Shown here: in pieces, positions 16,001-23,414 of the stretch | Layout of the letters: the number at the start of each line of letters is the position of its first letter | Numbering within the stretch: the stretch's first letter is position 1 | NCBI GenBank assembly: GCA_900770845.1 | Contig: CAAGLS010000036.1 | Coordinates: 1 to 37,668 of the forward strand | Direction: 5' to 3' | DNA: 37,668 nt | Origin: an uncultured Prevotella sp. | Lineage (GTDB): Bacteria > Bacteroidota > Bacteroidia > Bacteroidales > Bacteroidaceae | The notes under the pieces: model-generated | Databases searched by the model: none | What the model saw: only the letters and a program-made list of their open reading frames with translations | Told to the model about the DNA's origin: nothing | Program-made: the position numbers and the translations under genes

Positions 16001-16619
16001 CGCGGAAGCGCTTGATGTAGTCGGGATTGACAAGCGGGCGGATGTCTTCCATGTCCATAGCCTCCACCTTGTGGTACTCATGTGATGTGCGGAAGCCATC
16101 GAAGAAGTTGATGAATGGAATCTCGGTTTCCAGTGTAGCCAAGTAAGGCACGGCCGAGAGGTCCATCACTTCCTGTACGGAACCCGAGCAGAACATGGCG
16201 AAGCCAGTCTGGCGGCAGGCCATGACATCCTGGTGGTCGCCGAAGATGCAGAGCGAGTGGCTGGCCAGCGTGCGTGCTGAGACATTGAACACGCAGGGCA
16301 GGAGCTCGCCGGCAATCTTGTACATGTTGGGAATCATGAGCAGCAAGCCCTGCGAGGCCGTGTAGGTGGAGGTCAGCGCACCGGCCTGGAGAGAACCGTG
16401 GACGGCACCGGCGGCGCCACCCTCAGACTCCATTTCCTGCACGGTGACAGTTTGACCAAAGAGATTCTTGCGTCCTTTGGCAGCCCACTCGTCTACGTGC
16501 TCTGCCATGGGTGATGACGGTGTGATGGGGTAGATGGCGGCTACCTCAGTAAACATGTAGCTTACGTGGGCGGCAGCGGTGTTGCCATCACATGTCATGA
16601 ATTTTTTTTCTTTTGCCAT
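13011..16619 (-). CDS. nifJ: Pyruvate:ferredoxin (flavodoxin) oxidoreductase
   Basis: A 1202-residue single-chain PFOR that converts pyruvate and CoA to acetyl-CoA and CO2, passing electrons to ferredoxin; central to anaerobic fermentation. Domains in order: N-terminal pyruvate-binding domain (IYPITPSSPM, TASQGLLLM), the GLGSSDTTP region, a two-cluster ferredoxin domain with Cys motifs starting at C692 (CIQCNKCDFVCP) and C748 (CLGCGNCADVCP), and a TPP domain with CSGCGETPY (C828, C831, ligands of the proximal cluster), GGDG at 980-983 and YSNTGGQ. ATG 16619 (MAKEKKFMTCDGN) was chosen; the longer frame to 16793 runs into the preceding gene. No -7 box is seen in the 52-bp gap to the upstream ATPase gene. 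Confidence 0.97.
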   Translation of the reverse strand: MAKEKKFMTCDGNTAAAHVSYMFTEVAAIYPITPSSPMAEHVDEWAAKGRKNLFGQTVTVQEMESEGGAAGAVHGSLQAGALTSTYTASQGLLLMIPNMYKIAGELLPCVFNVSARTLASHSLCIFGDHQDVMACRQTGFAMFCSGSVQEVMDLSAVPYLATLETEIPFINFFDGFRTSHEYHKVEAMDMEDIRPLVNPDYIKRFRDRALSPERPVTRGTAENPETFFTHREACNEYYDRVPAAVEKYLGEISKITGREYHLFNYYGAPDAENVIVLMGSATEPAREAIDYLTKQGKKVGMVAVHLYRPFSVDFLKKTLPATVKRIAVLDRTKEPGAEGEPLYLDVKSALYDDPRKPLIVGGRYGLGSSDTTPAKIISVFNNLELPEPKNHFTVGIVDDVTFTSLPEVEEIPMGGDSLFEAKFYGLGSDGTVGANKNSVQIIGNNTNKYCQAYFSYDSKKSGGFTCSHLRFGDEPIHSAYQVNTPNFVACHVQAYLHMYDVTRGLRDNGTFLLNTIFDGDELVSFIPNKVKRYFAKHHIKVYYINATKIGQEIGLGNRTNTILQSAFFRITKVIPIELAVEQMKAFIVKSYGKKGQDVVDKNYAAVDRGGEYKELAVDPAWANLADDDAQEDNAPAFVKELVRPINAQAGDLLKVSDFVKHGTVDGTWQNGTAAWEKRGVEAFVPVWNSENCIQCNKCDFVCPHAAIRPFVLTDDELKGAGELVTLPVLAPKALKGMHFRQEVSVLDCLGCGNCADVCPGKKDRETGEVKKALKMVPFNVDAPEMKQEAANWEYLVNNVASKQDLVDIKQSPKNSQFAQPLFEFSGACSGCGETPYVKLVSQLFGDREMIANATGCSSIYSASIPSSPYTTNAKGQGPAFDNSLFEDFCEFGLGMALGNKKMRERITNLLNEAIAGEHTPAEFKEAAQNWIANKDDADGSKAAAAQLKPLIAQGAEAGCPVCKELKTLDHYLVKRSQWIIGGDGASYDIGYGGLDHVLASGEDVNILVLDTEVYSNTGGQSSKATPLGAIAQFAASGKRVTKKDLGLMQTTYGYVYVAQIAMGADNAQTLKAIREAEAYHGPSLVIAYSPCINHGIKGSKADKRNMGRSQHEEALAVECGYWHLWRYNPDLAKEGKNPFQLDSKEPQWDKFQDYLLGEVRFSSLKKARPELAEELYTETEKAAKRRYQSYIRKSQEDWSNAE

Positions 16620-16671
16620 AATTGATTTTATTATAAAAGAATTTGGATATTGTGTAATTCTCGTTTGCAAG

Positions 16672-17859
16672 TTAATAGAGGAAGCCGAACAGCCAGATGG
16701 GAATCTTGTTGGCGTCGCCCTCGTCGGTTCCGTAGCGCGCGTAGAGGATGTCGGGGTTGTGGCGTATTCTGTTTCCGCAGCGCGCGTCAACAACTCGAAA
16801 CCTCAATTCATCGTCGACCACGTAGACGGCCTCTTTCCCATTCTGGTTCACCTTGTGGTCCTTCCACAGGGAGTTGACGAAGAAAGCCTCCATCACTTCC
16901 TGCGTGTCGGCCTTGATGGGATAGAACGAGAACATCAGGTTGGGGTTGTGCATCATCACTTTGGCCGGCTTCTTGGGGAAAGACCCGCCCGTGGGGTAGA
17001 TGATGTTGATGAGCCGGGCGTCGGAGAGATACTTGATGTAGTTCATCACCGTGGCGCGGCTTGTCTCGATGTCGTTGGCCAGTTTGCTGATGTTGGGTGA
17101 TTTGGGGCCGTCCACTGCCAAGAGATAGAAGAGCTTCTTGATTTTGGTGAGGTATTTCAGCTCTATCTGCTTGATGAGCAGAATGTCCACCTCTATCATC
17201 ATGTTCATCGTCTTGAGCAGGTTCTCCTCATAGTTTCTGTGTTCAAGGAAGAATGGGTAGAAGCCGTGGTGCAGATAGTCCTTGAGGTATTTCCCGGGAT
17301 TCACGGTTTGGGAAATCTCCTTGGCTATTTGCCCATGGTCTTTTAGAATCTCGTCCAAGGTGTAGGGCTTGAGGCTCAGTCTGTGCTGCAGGTTGAGGAA
17401 CTCGCGGAAGGAGAAGCCTCGGAGGTTGTAGCTCTGGCAGATTCCGTTGAGCTCGGGATTCTCCTGCTTGAGGCGCATCACGCTGCTGCCCGTGAAGACG
17501 ATTCTCAGATTGGGATAGCGGTCGTAGCATTTTCTGAGTTCCTGGCTCCAGTTGGGCTGCTTGAACACCTGGTCGATGAGCAGCACCTCACCGCCCCTCT
17601 TGATGAAGTCACCGGCAAAGTCGGCTATGCCGCGGCCTTGGAAGTAGAAGTTGTTCATGTTCACGTAGAGGCAGCGTGGGTCGTCAGCTCCGAAATGTTC
17701 TTTGGCATATTGGAGCAGGAAGGTCGTCTTGCCCACGCCTCGTGCGCCCTTGATACCGATAAGCCTGTCGTTCCACTCTATCTCGTCCATGAGAGAGCGA
17801 CGGAGTGGAGCTGCTGTATGCTCAACCAAGTTGGTATGTGTCCGGTAAAAAGCTTCCAT
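16672..17859 (-). CDS. AAA-type ATPase with DUF4143-like C-terminus
   Basis: A 395-residue P-loop protein of the AAA_14/DUF4143 kind that is abundant in Bacteroidota genomes. Walker A is GARGVGKTT (38-46), Walker B-like EVLLIDQVF follows, and the sensor-type FTGSSVM is present. The C-terminal part carries a winged-helix-like segment (SKLANDIETSRATVMNYIKYL) and then a restriction-endonuclease-like end seen in this family. The biochemical role is not established. It lies 52 bp upstream of nifJ on the same strand; co-transcription is possible, but I know of no functional link. It has its own strong promoter. Confidence 0.85.
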   Translation of the reverse strand: MEAFYRTHTNLVEHTAAPLRRSLMDEIEWNDRLIGIKGARGVGKTTFLLQYAKEHFGADDPRCLYVNMNNFYFQGRGIADFAGDFIKRGGEVLLIDQVFKQPNWSQELRKCYDRYPNLRIVFTGSSVMRLKQENPELNGICQSYNLRGFSFREFLNLQHRLSLKPYTLDEILKDHGQIAKEISQTVNPGKYLKDYLHHGFYPFFLEHRNYEENLLKTMNMMIEVDILLIKQIELKYLTKIKKLFYLLAVDGPKSPNISKLANDIETSRATVMNYIKYLSDARLINIIYPTGGSFPKKPAKVMMHNPNLMFSFYPIKADTQEVMEAFFVNSLWKDHKVNQNGKEAVYVVDDELRFRVVDARCGNRIRHNPDILYARYGTDEGDANKIPIWLFGFLY

Positions 17860-17900
17860 TACTTGTCTGTTTCAGGATGAACAATCTTACTTCTCACTTG

Positions 17901-17931
17901 CAAAGTTACTGAATATTTTGTGATATGCAAA
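17901..17931 (-). promoter_or_regulatory. Promoter of the AAA-type ATPase gene
   Basis: On the minus strand TTTG, 19 nt, TAACTTTG is a full consensus match. The leader to the ATG at 17859 is about 38 nt. Confidence 0.8.
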
Positions 17932-17982
17932 CTCTACATGACAAAATATTCCAGTCTTTAGCGTTTTTTGAAGAATTATGTC

Positions 17983-17990
17983 TATCTTTG
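17983..17990 (+). promoter_or_regulatory. -7 box of the ATP-grasp-like gene
   Basis: TATCTTTG lies only 4 nt (CCAC) before the ATG at 17995, so the mRNA is probably leaderless. The -33 element is not clear. The promoter is divergent from that of the AAA-type ATPase gene. Confidence 0.65.
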
Positions 17991-17994
17991 CCAC

Positions 17995-19074
17995 ATGAAA
18001 CTTCGAATATTCAATCCCGAACACGACATCGCCTTGTCGGCTAACGACACTCGCTTCACCGCTCCCCATGCCGGGCGCAAGCTGCGGGGCGATTTGGATT
18101 TTCTTCCCGCCTTGTGGGCCGACGAGGGCGACTTTGTCTTGGTAGACGATGTGGAGCGGGCGCAAAGAAGTCTTCGATGCTATTCCAAGTACCTCCATCA
18201 TAGTGTCTGTTTTGTCGACTCCTCCATGTTGCGGAGCCTTGATTTCACCGGCATCGACCCCTGGGGCTGGGATTTGGCCTTATGGGGCGAGTTGGGCAGG
18301 TTGGGAGTGGCCGAGGCAAGAATGCCCTCACACGGTCAGTTGGCCGCCATCCGCGACCTCAGCAATAGGGGGTGGGCGGCCGAGCATCTGCTCCCCGCCC
18401 TGCAGACGGATGGGACTGTGGGGCAGGCTTTCATAGCCCACACGCTGGCCGAGGTGAAGGACCTTTTCCGTCGTTTTGGCAGCTTGGTGGTCAAAGCCCC
18501 GTGGAGCAGCAGCGGCCGGGGGGTGCGCTATGTCTTGCCCGATTCGTGGGACGACAGGCTTGAGGGATGGTTGAGGAATGTCCTGCAGCGTCAGCTTACT
18601 GTCGAGGTGGAACCCTTATATAATAAGGTAAGGGACTTCGCCTTGGAGTTCTTCTCCGATGAGAATGGAGTCCGTTTCGCCGGCTACTCCTTGTTCCATA
18701 CAACCCACGGGGCCTACACTGGCAATGTCTTGGCCACAATGGAGGCCAAGGAGGCAATGCTCTCCCGGTATCTGCCCATAGAAGTTGTCCGGTCCACCGC
18801 CGCCAGAATCTGCCAGGAGCTGTCGGAGAGTCTGCGTGGTGTTTATCACGGCCCGTTGGGAGTCGACATGATGGTTGTGGCCGGGCAAGGCAGGTTGCTC
18901 CTGCATCCCTGCGTGGAACTCAACCTGAGGCGCACCATGGGGCATGTGGGCCTTTCGCTCTCCCCCACGGAGCGTGAACCCTGGCGGCTGATGCGTGTGC
19001 AGTTTCAGAATGGCCGCTATCATTTCCGCGTCACCGACACCCACGAGAATGTGCTCGACAGGGATGTCTACTGA
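17995..19074 (+). CDS. ATP-grasp-like protein of unknown function
   Basis: A 359-residue soluble protein. It begins MKLRIFNPEHDIALSAND. A central stretch (VVKAPWSSSGRGVRYV, ~residues 163-178) looks like the nucleotide-binding lysine and glycine-rich loop of ATP-grasp ligases. HPCVELNLRRTMGHVGLSLS near the end fits the metal-binding Glu/Asn segment of that fold. ATP-grasp enzymes join a carboxylate to an amine or thiol, but I cannot name the substrate. ATG 17995 was chosen over an in-frame upstream ATG at 17968 because the -7 box overlaps that extension. It stands alone before aspS, which has its own promoter. I recall relatives only in Bacteroidales. Confidence 0.75.
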   Translation: MKLRIFNPEHDIALSANDTRFTAPHAGRKLRGDLDFLPALWADEGDFVLVDDVERAQRSLRCYSKYLHHSVCFVDSSMLRSLDFTGIDPWGWDLALWGELGRLGVAEARMPSHGQLAAIRDLSNRGWAAEHLLPALQTDGTVGQAFIAHTLAEVKDLFRRFGSLVVKAPWSSSGRGVRYVLPDSWDDRLEGWLRNVLQRQLTVEVEPLYNKVRDFALEFFSDENGVRFAGYSLFHTTHGAYTGNVLATMEAKEAMLSRYLPIEVVRSTAARICQELSESLRGVYHGPLGVDMMVVAGQGRLLLHPCVELNLRRTMGHVGLSLSPTEREPWRLMRVQFQNGRYHFRVTDTHENVLDRDVY

Positions 19075-19125
19075 TTGTGAAACCGCCGCGACGACGTTGG
19101 CCTATAGATGTTTCTTACCATATAT

Positions 19126-19156
19126 TTTGGCTTTTCACAATTTTATTGTAATTTTG
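19126..19156 (+). promoter_or_regulatory. aspS promoter
   Basis: TTTG (19126-19129), 19 nt, TAATTTTG (19149-19156) matches the consensus. The leader to the ATG at 19188 is about 27 nt and AT-rich. Confidence 0.75.
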
Positions 19157-19187
19157 CCCTAAAATAAACAACATACAATTTTTTGCA

Positions 19188-20948
19188 ATGTATAGAACAA
19201 ATACATGCGGAGAGCTGCGTCTCTCTGATTGCGGTAAAAAGGTAACGCTGGCCGGTTGGGTACAGCGGTTACGCAAAATGGGAGGAATGACGTTTGTCGA
19301 CCTGCGCGACCGATACGGCATTACTCAGTTGGTCTTCAACGAAGCCTCAGACAAAGCCCTTTGCGACAGAGCCAATGCCCTTGGACGTGAATATTGCATC
19401 CAAGCGATGGGCGAGGTGAGTGAGCGCCAAAGCAAGAACAGCAAGATTGCCACTGGCGAGATAGAGATTCTCGTCTCCGAGTTGAATGTCCTCAGTCCCT
19501 CGCTGACTCCTCCCTTCAAGATAGAGGATGAGACCGACGGCGGCGACGACCTGAGAATGAAATACCGCTATCTTGACCTCCGTAGGCCTGCGGTGAGGAA
19601 AAACTTGGAGCTGCGCCACAGGATGACCATTCTGATTCGCAACTTCCTCGACTCAAAGAACTTCATCGAGGTGGAGACTCCTATCCTCATCGGCTCCACT
19701 CCCGAAGGCGCGCGCGACTTCGTGGTGCCTTCGCGAATGAATCCCGGCCAGTTCTATGCCTTGCCCCAGAGCCCACAGACTTTGAAACAGCTGTTGATGG
19801 TGGCGGGCTTCGACCGCTACTTCCAGATAGCCAAGTGCTTCCGCGACGAGGACTTGCGTGCCGACCGCCAGCCGGAGTTCACTCAGATAGACTGCGAGAT
19901 GAGCTTCGTTGACCAGGACGACGTGCTTGAGATCTTTGAGGATATGGCCCGCCACTTGTTCAAGGAAATCCGCGGCGTGGAGCTTCCTCCCTTGGAGCGT
20001 ATGACCTGGCATGAGGCCATGCGCCTCTATGGCTCCGACAAGCCCGACCTGCGCTTCGGCATGACCTTTGTGGAGCTGATGGACGAACTCAAGGGCACGG
20101 GCTCCTTCTCCGTCTTCAACGATGCCCAGTATATAGGAGCCATCTGCGTGCCTGGATGCGCCGGCTACACGCGCAAGCAGCTCGACCAGTTGGCCGACTT
20201 TGTCAAGAAGCCGCAGATTGGCGCCAAGGGTTTGGTCTACATCAAGTATAATGCCGATGGCACAGTGAAGAGCTCCGTCGACAAGTTCTATTCGGCCGAC
20301 CAGCTTGCCGCCGTGAAGGCGAAGATGGGCGCCAAGGACGGCGACTTGGTGCTTGTCTTGAGTGGCGACAATGCCAACAAGACCCGCATACAACTTTGCT
20401 CCCTCCGCCTTGAGATGGGCGACCGCCTCGGACTGCGCGACAAGAATGTGTTCAAGTGCTTGTGGATTATCGACTTCCCGCTCTTTGAATGGAGCGATGA
20501 GGAGCAGCGCCTGATGGCAACGCACCATCCCTTCACCATGCCCAACCCCGACGACATCCCATTGCTCGATGAGCATCCCGAGAAGGTGCGTGCCAAGGCT
20601 TACGATTTTGTCTGCAACGGCATAGAGGTGGGCGGCGGCTCTCTCCGTATCCACGACACTCAGTTGCAGGACAAGATGTTCAAGATTTTGGGCTTCACAG
20701 AGGAGCGCGCCCAAGCCCAGTTTGGCTTCTTGATGAACGCGTTCAAGTATGGAGCTCCTCCCCACGCAGGCTTGGCTTTTGGCCTCGACCGCTTCGTCAG
20801 CATCCTTGCCGGACTGGATTCCATCCGCGACTGCATCGCATTCCCGAAGAACAACAGCGGGCGCGACGTGATGCTCGACGCTCCCTCTGAGCTTGAGCCG
20901 GGCCAGCTCGAAGAGTTGCACATCAAGATAGAAAAGGATCCCAAATAG
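19188..20948 (+). CDS. aspS: Aspartyl-tRNA synthetase
   Basis: A 586-residue bacterial-type class II aminoacyl-tRNA synthetase charging tRNA(Asp). It has the N-terminal OB-fold anticodon-binding domain (~1-105, starting YRTNTCGELR), the class II catalytic core with motif 2 FRDEDLRADRQPEFTQID, an inserted GAD domain (~290-400) typical of bacterial enzymes, and motif 3 GLAFGLDRF near residue 530. Full length is as expected. Whether it also charges tRNA(Asn) cannot be judged from the motifs I can see. It is followed by ~900 bp without a gene, and no clear terminator hairpin was seen. Confidence 0.97.
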   Translation: MYRTNTCGELRLSDCGKKVTLAGWVQRLRKMGGMTFVDLRDRYGITQLVFNEASDKALCDRANALGREYCIQAMGEVSERQSKNSKIATGEIEILVSELNVLSPSLTPPFKIEDETDGGDDLRMKYRYLDLRRPAVRKNLELRHRMTILIRNFLDSKNFIEVETPILIGSTPEGARDFVVPSRMNPGQFYALPQSPQTLKQLLMVAGFDRYFQIAKCFRDEDLRADRQPEFTQIDCEMSFVDQDDVLEIFEDMARHLFKEIRGVELPPLERMTWHEAMRLYGSDKPDLRFGMTFVELMDELKGTGSFSVFNDAQYIGAICVPGCAGYTRKQLDQLADFVKKPQIGAKGLVYIKYNADGTVKSSVDKFYSADQLAAVKAKMGAKDGDLVLVLSGDNANKTRIQLCSLRLEMGDRLGLRDKNVFKCLWIIDFPLFEWSDEEQRLMATHHPFTMPNPDDIPLLDEHPEKVRAKAYDFVCNGIEVGGGSLRIHDTQLQDKMFKILGFTEERAQAQFGFLMNAFKYGAPPHAGLAFGLDRFVSILAGLDSIRDCIAFPKNNSGRDVMLDAPSELEPGQLEELHIKIEKDPK

Positions 20949-20964
20949 TTGGGGTGCCCCATAC

Positions 20965-20992
20965 AGTTAGGAGTCAGGAGATAGGAGTAGGG
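20965..20992 (+). repeat. Heptanucleotide tract, 4 units
   Basis: Four consecutive 7-mers read AGTTAGG, AGTCAGG, AGATAGG and AGTAGGG. The reverse-complement class (TAACTTCC, AACTCCT) recurs at 9891-9908, 12942-12957 and 21065-21080. Confidence 0.6.
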
Positions 20993-21211
20993 AATTGCCG
21001 CACCGTTTAGGCCATTCCCCACTCTTGTCTCCTTTCTTTATTTCCCTTCACTTGTCTTTCATCTCCTAACTTCCAACTCTCGGTCTTTCCCCCACAACGG
21101 CTCCTTCCCCTTTGGGACAGTCAACTCCCATCTCCCATCTTCGATAGCATAACCACTTCCAGCTCTTTTTAACTCTTAGCTTCTACACCAATTTTCTGCT
21201 CTTGGTAATCT

Positions 21212-21299
21212 GTGACAACTGTCACGATATTCCGTGTCAACTGTCACGATATTCCGTGTCAATTGTCACGATATTCCGTGTCAATTGTCACAGAAGTTG
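21212..21299. repeat. Tandem 22-bp palindromic array, locus 2 (4 units)
   Basis: Four 22-bp units at 21212-21233, 21234-21255, 21256-21277 and 21278-21299. Cores are GTGACAACTGTCAC, GTGTCAACTGTCAC and GTGTCAATTGTCAC (twice). The linker CACGATATTCCGTG is identical across the first three junctions; the last unit diverges at its end, as in the other two loci. It lies between aspS and the winged-helix gene. Confidence 0.9.
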
Positions 21300-21457
21300 G
21301 ACAATCGATTTTTGGAACACACAATAAATACGGTCAGCACTCTAAGTGCCACCCCTCAGCCCTTCAATCCGTGGGAAAGTATTTTTGCTGAAACTTTATC
21401 AGCGGCCGCTCGAAAGAATCTCTCTCCTTGTTGCGCCAACGTAACCTAAGAACAATG

Positions 21458-21491
21458 CAAAGGTAGGCAACTTATGGAGGCACGCGACAAA
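21458..21491 (-). promoter_or_regulatory. Orphan promoter-like site
   Basis: On the minus strand TTTG, 22 nt, TACCTTTG, then CATTG. It points left into a region without a gene, toward the 22-bp array. Either a small RNA starts here, a gene has decayed, or the match is chance. Confidence 0.4.
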
Positions 21492-21757
21492 CCCTGTCTT
21501 TGGAGAGGGGAACTCAAAAGCAACTATTTGGCGCATTGGACTTTGCGGATGGTTGAAACAGCGGTAGGACATAGTTTTAGGACCTACATGAGGCACGGCT
21601 CCTTCTGTTGGATGATTGTGGATGGTCAATTTAAATTATATGCATTGATGATTTATGCCATACGCATCATATTCTTGTGGCTTTCATTGATTTAAGTCAA
21701 GAAAACGTCGATTTCTCTATCAGGTTGTCCTAATACCACTTCTTTTTAACTGTTTTT

Positions 21758-21789
21758 TTTGTTGCCTTTCAGTAAAATTATTACCTTTG
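21758..21789 (+). promoter_or_regulatory. Promoter of the winged-helix gene
   Basis: TTTG (21758-21761), 20 nt, TACCTTTG (21782-21789). The leader to the ATG at 21848 is about 55 nt. Confidence 0.78.
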
Positions 21790-21847
21790 CAACGTGGAAA
21801 TGATAAAATAGGAACTGTTACATCGTTAGATCCGTAAATAATATATT

Positions 21848-22126
21848 ATGGTAGAAAAGAAAACAACAAGAAGAGCAGCAAGCAAGATTACAACGGCTGC
21901 AAGAAAGACTTCTGTGAAAAAGGCAGAGCTTGTGATTAACGCAGAGAACGTGGGTTTCCGCGCTGGTGATGTTTATCAGGCTCTCGCTGCAGCCGGTGAG
22001 GCTCTGACCGCAGAAGAGATTGCCAAGCAGGCAAAGATTTCAGCCGAAGAGGCCTTCCTTGGTATCGGATGGCTGTTCAAGGAGGGTAAGATCAAGGAAG
22101 AGGAAGGCAAAATCGCCTTGGCTTAA
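21848..22126 (+). CDS. Small winged-helix protein (DUF2582-like) with basic tail
   Basis: A 92-residue protein. Residues 1-~26 form a Lys/Arg/Thr/Ala-rich tail (KKTTRRAASK, TAARKTSVKK) like those of histone-like proteins. Residues ~30-92 match the DUF2582 winged-helix fold: GDVYQALAAAGEALTAEEIAKQAKIS, then FLGIGWLFKEGKIKEEEG forming the recognition helix and wing. It is probably a DNA- or RNA-binding protein; the specific target is unknown. The gene is monocistronic, with a good promoter and a strong terminator 100 bp after its stop, which would fit a well-expressed abundant protein. The 900-bp region before it carries one of the 22-bp arrays, but nothing links the two directly. Confidence 0.82.
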   Translation: MVEKKTTRRAASKITTAARKTSVKKAELVINAENVGFRAGDVYQALAAAGEALTAEEIAKQAKISAEEAFLGIGWLFKEGKIKEEEGKIALA

Positions 22127-22227
22127 CCCTTACTGTCTCTTTAGCGCGGCTTTTCCGTGTGGGACGCGGCCCAATGTGTTTAGAGCCTGTTCCCATAGGA
22201 ATCGAGGAAAGGTTGCCCCTTGAAGAT

Positions 22228-22267
22228 AAAAAAGCGTTGCTACTTTCGTGGGTGGCAACGCTTTTTT
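22228..22267 (+). terminator. Rho-independent terminator
   Basis: AAAAAAGCGTTGC (22228-22240) pairs perfectly with GCAACGCTTTTTT (22255-22267), giving a 13-bp stem that ends in a T run. It closes the winged-helix transcript and is symmetrical enough to act in both directions. Confidence 0.9.
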
Positions 22268-22301
22268 CTTGTAAATGTTCGTTTTTTACAATGTATTTGT
22301 C

Positions 22302-22309
22302 TATCTTTG
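22302..22309 (+). promoter_or_regulatory. -7 box of mannose-1-P guanylyltransferase gene
   Basis: TATCTTTG is followed by CC and a 22-nt gap to the ATG at 22332. The -33 element is weak (TTCG about 20 nt upstream). Confidence 0.6.
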
Positions 22310-22331
22310 CCAATAAAACATACAACTTACT

Positions 22332-23399
22332 ATGGCAATCAACAATAATCACTTGGTAATCATGGCCGGAGGAGTGGGAAGCCGGTTCTGGCCCATGAGT
22401 ACGGAAGAGAGACCCAAGCAATTCATTGATGTGTTGGGGTCGGGACGTACCTTGCTGCAATCCACATACGACCGTTTCAAAGGTGTCATCCCCCCAGAGA
22501 ATGTCTGGGTGGTCACCAACCGCAGATATTCAGACCTGGTCAGCAGACAGCTTCCTGACATTCCCGTGGGCAATATCTTGTTGGAGCCTTGCCGCAGGAA
22601 TACGGCCCCCTGCGTGTGCTACGTCAGTTGGCGCATCAAGGCCCAGAATCCCAAGGCCAATATCGTGGTGACCCCGAGCGACCATCTCATCACCGATGTG
22701 GTGGAGTTTCAGCGCATCATCAAGGAATGCCTCAAGTTCACAAGCGAGACCGACGCCATCGTAACACTCGGCATGAAACCCACTGAGCCCCATACGGGCT
22801 ATGGCTACATCGAGGCCGACCTCAGCTCCAACTCAGCCCGCAACAAGGAACTCTATCGTGTGGACAGCTTCCATGAGAAGCCCAAGTTGGAACTGGCCAA
22901 GAAATACGTGGCGCAGAGCAACTATTTCTGGAATGCGGGCATCTTCATCTGGAGCGTAGAGACCATTGTGAACGCATTCCGCGTCTACGCCCCGGCATTG
23001 AACAAAATCTTCGAGTCCATGCTCAGCCTTTATGGCACGGACAAGGAACAGGAGGAGATTGACCGCAGGTACCCGGAATGCGAGAAGATTTCCGTTGACT
23101 ACGCCATCCTTGAGAAGGCGGAGGAAATCTTTGTCTGCCCGTCGGATTTCGGCTGGAGCGACCTTGGCAGCTGGGACTCCCTCCACGCCCACACGGAGCA
23201 CGATATCTTCAAGAACTCCTGCATAGGAAACAATATAAAGATGTTTGACTCACGCAATTGCATCGTCCATACTACAGAGGAGAAGCAAGTGGTGGTGCAG
23301 GGACTCGACGGCTACATTGTGGCTGAGAGCAACGACACGCTCTTGGTGTGCAAGATTTCCGAGGGCCAGAACATCAAGAAGTTTATCGGTGAAGAATAA
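22332..23399 (+). CDS. manC: Mannose-1-phosphate guanylyltransferase
   Basis: A 355-residue sugar nucleotidyltransferase making GDP-mannose from mannose-1-phosphate and GTP, for capsule, LPS or glycoprotein glycans and as the route to GDP-fucose. The signature AGGVGSRFWPMS with ERPKQF lies at residues ~12-31. VTPSDHLI carries the metal-binding Asp, GYGYIEAD the base/sugar contact and FHEKP the conserved Glu-Lys. It has only the transferase part and lacks the C-terminal isomerase domain of bifunctional ManC/AlgA enzymes, as is usual in Bacteroidota. The glycosidase gene follows after 15 bp and is probably co-transcribed. Confidence 0.92.
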   Translation: MAINNNHLVIMAGGVGSRFWPMSTEERPKQFIDVLGSGRTLLQSTYDRFKGVIPPENVWVVTNRRYSDLVSRQLPDIPVGNILLEPCRRNTAPCVCYVSWRIKAQNPKANIVVTPSDHLITDVVEFQRIIKECLKFTSETDAIVTLGMKPTEPHTGYGYIEADLSSNSARNKELYRVDSFHEKPKLELAKKYVAQSNYFWNAGIFIWSVETIVNAFRVYAPALNKIFESMLSLYGTDKEQEEIDRRYPECEKISVDYAILEKAEEIFVCPSDFGWSDLGSWDSLHAHTEHDIFKNSCIGNNIKMFDSRNCIVHTTEEKQVVVQGLDGYIVAESNDTLLVCKISEGQNIKKFIGEE

Positions 23400-23414
23400 A
23401 GACAGGCTCTGCAA

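Larger units (their letters stand above)
20949..21847. other. Long intergenic region rich in repeats
   Basis: About 900 bp with no convincing gene. It holds a GGAGTTAG-type heptad tract (20965-20992), scattered TAACTTCCAACTC heptads (21065-21080), the second four-unit 22-bp array (21212-21299), an orphan minus-strand promoter (21458-21491) and a GAGGCACGGC motif at 21590. The promoter of the winged-helix gene is at its right end. Frames of 71-76 codons here look like chance. Confidence 0.65.

Noticed and set aside
13011..16793. Longer nifJ start at 16793
   Set aside because: The extra 58 residues overlap the upstream ATPase gene, are low-complexity Thr/Arg, and precede a typical PFOR start at 16619.
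19653..20921. 422-codon minus-strand frame, and similar ones at 5954-7135, 14637-15863 and 4941-5837
   Set aside because: All are antisense to well-identified genes (aspS, tgt, nifJ, lon) and show no recognisable motif.
21399..21629. 76-codon minus-strand frame near the orphan promoter
   Set aside because: Its start is upstream of the promoter-like site and it has no recognisable features.
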